A DNA stretch of 7,644 bases from an uncultured Pseudomonadota bacterium. GTDB lineage: Bacteria; Desulfobacterota_B; Binatia; UBA9968. Made by a program: the position numbers and the translations under genes. The notes beneath the pieces are model-generated. The model was not told the origin of the DNA, did no database searches, and saw nothing but the letters and a program-made list of their open reading frames with translations. The stretch spans positions 1-7,644 of the forward strand of contig CAMLCX010000222.1 in assembly GCA_946478635.1 (NCBI GenBank). The letters are read 5' to 3'. Positions 5,790-7,644 of this stretch are shown piece by piece. The stretch's first letter is position 1, and each line of letters starts with the position of its first letter.

Positions 5790-7596
5790 GTGCCGAAAAG
5801 ACCAGTGAAGCGTAAAAATTCGCCCCGGTTGGCCGCCGATCGCGGAAGGCAGGCGCCAACCCTGGTCGTGGGACGTTTCCTGCGTCTACCGGTTCTATTC
5901 AGTCTTGGCGGGATCATCTGTCTGACAGTCGCCGTCAACCTGCACAGCTCGTGGGTGGCGCTACCCTGGCTCGCCGGCATCGCCCTGTGGGGATACTACT
6001 TCTGGTCGGCGGATACTTCATCCGTGACGGATCATGGGCACTTCCCCTACACACGCTTGCTCGTTGTCTTGACCGCCGCCACGATCGTTCGCTGGTTTAA
6101 AATATCCGAGCTCCCCTTGGGGCCTTACGTTGACGAACTATTCACTCTCCACAACACTATTGACCTCCTGCAAAAACCCTTCGACCTATTCGGCCAGACG
6201 CCGCTGGCGGTCGAGGGCTGGGTCGAAACAACCAATCTCTACCTCTATTTCAATTCGATAATCGTCAAGCTCTTCGGCGCCAGCTATTCGAGCATGAAGT
6301 TGTTCTCGGTCCTCCCTGGCATCATCGCCTGCGTCGCGGTGTTTCTCATCGGCCGGCTTATTTTTACCGAACAGGTCGCATTCTGGACGGCTTTGCTATT
6401 TGTCTTTGCGCACTGGCCCGTGCGCTTGAGCCGCTATGGTTGGGACGTCTCTTTCATGATTATGACGTTCGCCCTGGCGATCTGGCTGCTACTGCTCGCA
6501 CTGCAACGTCTCCGGTTCTTTTACGCCTATTTGTCGGGGGTTACTGCCGGTGTCTGTCTTTACGGCTATCTCGGCGCCCGGATCTGTGTGCTTTCATTGC
6601 TGGCGTTTCTGTATTGGGAACGGCGCGCAGATCACCGCCAGGCGATCAGTCGGCATTTGTTTGCCTTCGCTACTGGCGGCACGCTGGTGGCCTTCCCCTT
6701 GCTTGTCTATTACTTCGCCCATCCCAATGCTTTTTGGATACGGACGGCGGAACTGAGCGTCCTCAACAGCGCAACTCCCCTGGCGAACATCATCGACAGC
6801 GCTTGGCGTCATGCACTGATGTTCTTCATCCAGGGGGGGATCTATGCCCGCGACAACTACCCCGGCCTGGCGATGCTTGACCCGCTGAGCGGAATAGTGT
6901 TCATCGTCGGTTTGGTCGAAATGTTGCGGCTCAAAAATTCCGCGATTCGCCTTACCGCCTTCGCCTTTGCGGTCAACTTCGTTCCCGGAATATTTTCCCT
7001 CAGCCAGGAGGGCGCGCCTTATGTCTACCGAACCGCCGCGGTCATGATTCCCACGTTCATCCTAATCGGCCTGGGTCTGCAAAAGATTACAGCCTCCGCC
7101 GAAAAATATTTGCCGCCGAAACGCATAAGTCTGCTGGCGTGGCCCCTATTGTTGCTCATCGCCGCAGTGAACCTCTACTTCTATTTCGACTTGGAGCCGC
7201 GGAATGCTGCGGCCATGCGGGTCATGCTTTATGAGCCGCGCGTCATGGGTTTGGAAATAGCGCGCGACAACCTGCCGGTTTATTTAGTCGGCGCAGATCT
7301 CTTGAGCTCTCTTGCGCGTGCTGGACCTGGCGAGAGCTATGCGGCGGCGAACCCTCCGATGACATTGCCGGCGGAGATCACCAAGCTCGCGGTCATCAGC
7401 TTTTCCGGACGCTATGATCTGCGGCGAACGCGCTTGCGCAACTTCGAGGAGCCAAACAATATCTATTTTGTCGAGGCTACGACTTTGGACTCCGCCATTC
7501 GGCTCGCCGGTCAGGCAAAATTTATTTTCCGCAGCGCCAACCGAAATTTACGAGAGACAATTCGCAAACTTTATCCGAACATGTCCGTTAGAGAAA
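5790..7596 (+). CDS. GT-C membrane glycosyltransferase (ArnT/PMT-like), truncated at 3' end
   Basis: About 602 genuine residues, then adapter sequence. After a basic N-terminus (MPKRPVKRKNS) there are many membrane helices from about residue 33 to 480, followed by the start of a C-terminal soluble domain. Features of the GT39/ArnT-like GT-C fold are visible. G-P-Y-V-D115-E116-L-F in the first outer loop carries the acidic pair used for catalysis and metal binding in this fold. HWPVRLSRYGWDVSFM (208-223) is the conserved loop after helix 4. Such enzymes transfer a sugar from a polyprenyl-phosphate donor to lipids, glycans or proteins at the outer face of the inner membrane. The start is GTG 5790 with AAGGGA (5777-5782) seven bases upstream. 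The apparent last 11 residues (KIGRASCRERV) and the stop at 7629-7631 come from adapter, with the first lysine codon spanning the junction. The true C-terminus is missing. Acceptor and donor are unknown. Confidence 0.82.
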
Positions 7597-7644
7597 AGAT
7601 CGGAAGAGCGTCGTGTAGGGAAAGAGTGTAGATCTCGGTGGTCG
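7597..7644. other. Illumina TruSeq adapter at the contig end
   Basis: From AGATCGGAAGAGCGTCGTG at 7597 to the last base, all 48 bases match the reverse complement of the Illumina TruSeq universal adapter as I know it. This is read-through contamination and not genomic DNA; the genome sequence ends at or just before 7596. Confidence 0.97.

Overview
The window reads as a contig end from an uncultured, moderately GC-rich bacterium. It has compact gene spacing, several GTG starts, a TGA-encoded selenocysteine, a Tat-type signal and two lipoprotein-type signals. My best guess is a lineage near the former Deltaproteobacteria (Desulfobacterota, Binatota or Rokubacteria type), but that is an impression from gene content and not a proof.

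Region 1 (1-318): a small glutaredoxin-like protein, hidden because its active-site codon is TGA. Read through, positions 20-235 encode a 71-residue thioredoxin-fold protein with a U-P-Y-T active site. A stem-loop directly after the TGA fits the bacterial SECIS layout. This is the most interesting item here.

Region 2 (319-4179): four genes on the + strand in operon-like order. They are an AmgK-like anomeric sugar kinase, a MurU-like sugar-1-phosphate nucleotidyltransferase overlapping it by 4 bp, a short protein with prenyltransferase/squalene-cyclase type repeats, and a DUF362 protein with a twin-arginine signal. The first two form the known pair that makes a nucleotide sugar (UDP-MurNAc in cell-wall recycling). 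Why the last two accompany them is unknown.

Region 3 (4201-5614): a Cu/Zn superoxide dismutase lipoprotein gene on the - strand, divergent from a ZIP-family metal transporter gene on the + strand. A perfect dyad lies between them. Both products depend on or move zinc-type metals, so shared control is plausible.

Region 4 (5790-7644): a large membrane glycosyltransferase (GT-C/ArnT-like) that runs off the end. The last 48 bases (7597-7644) are Illumina TruSeq adapter, so the apparent C-terminus and stop codon are artefacts.

No rRNA, tRNA, CRISPR array, insertion sequence or convincing intrinsic terminator was seen, and no stretch above 300 bases lacks a gene.
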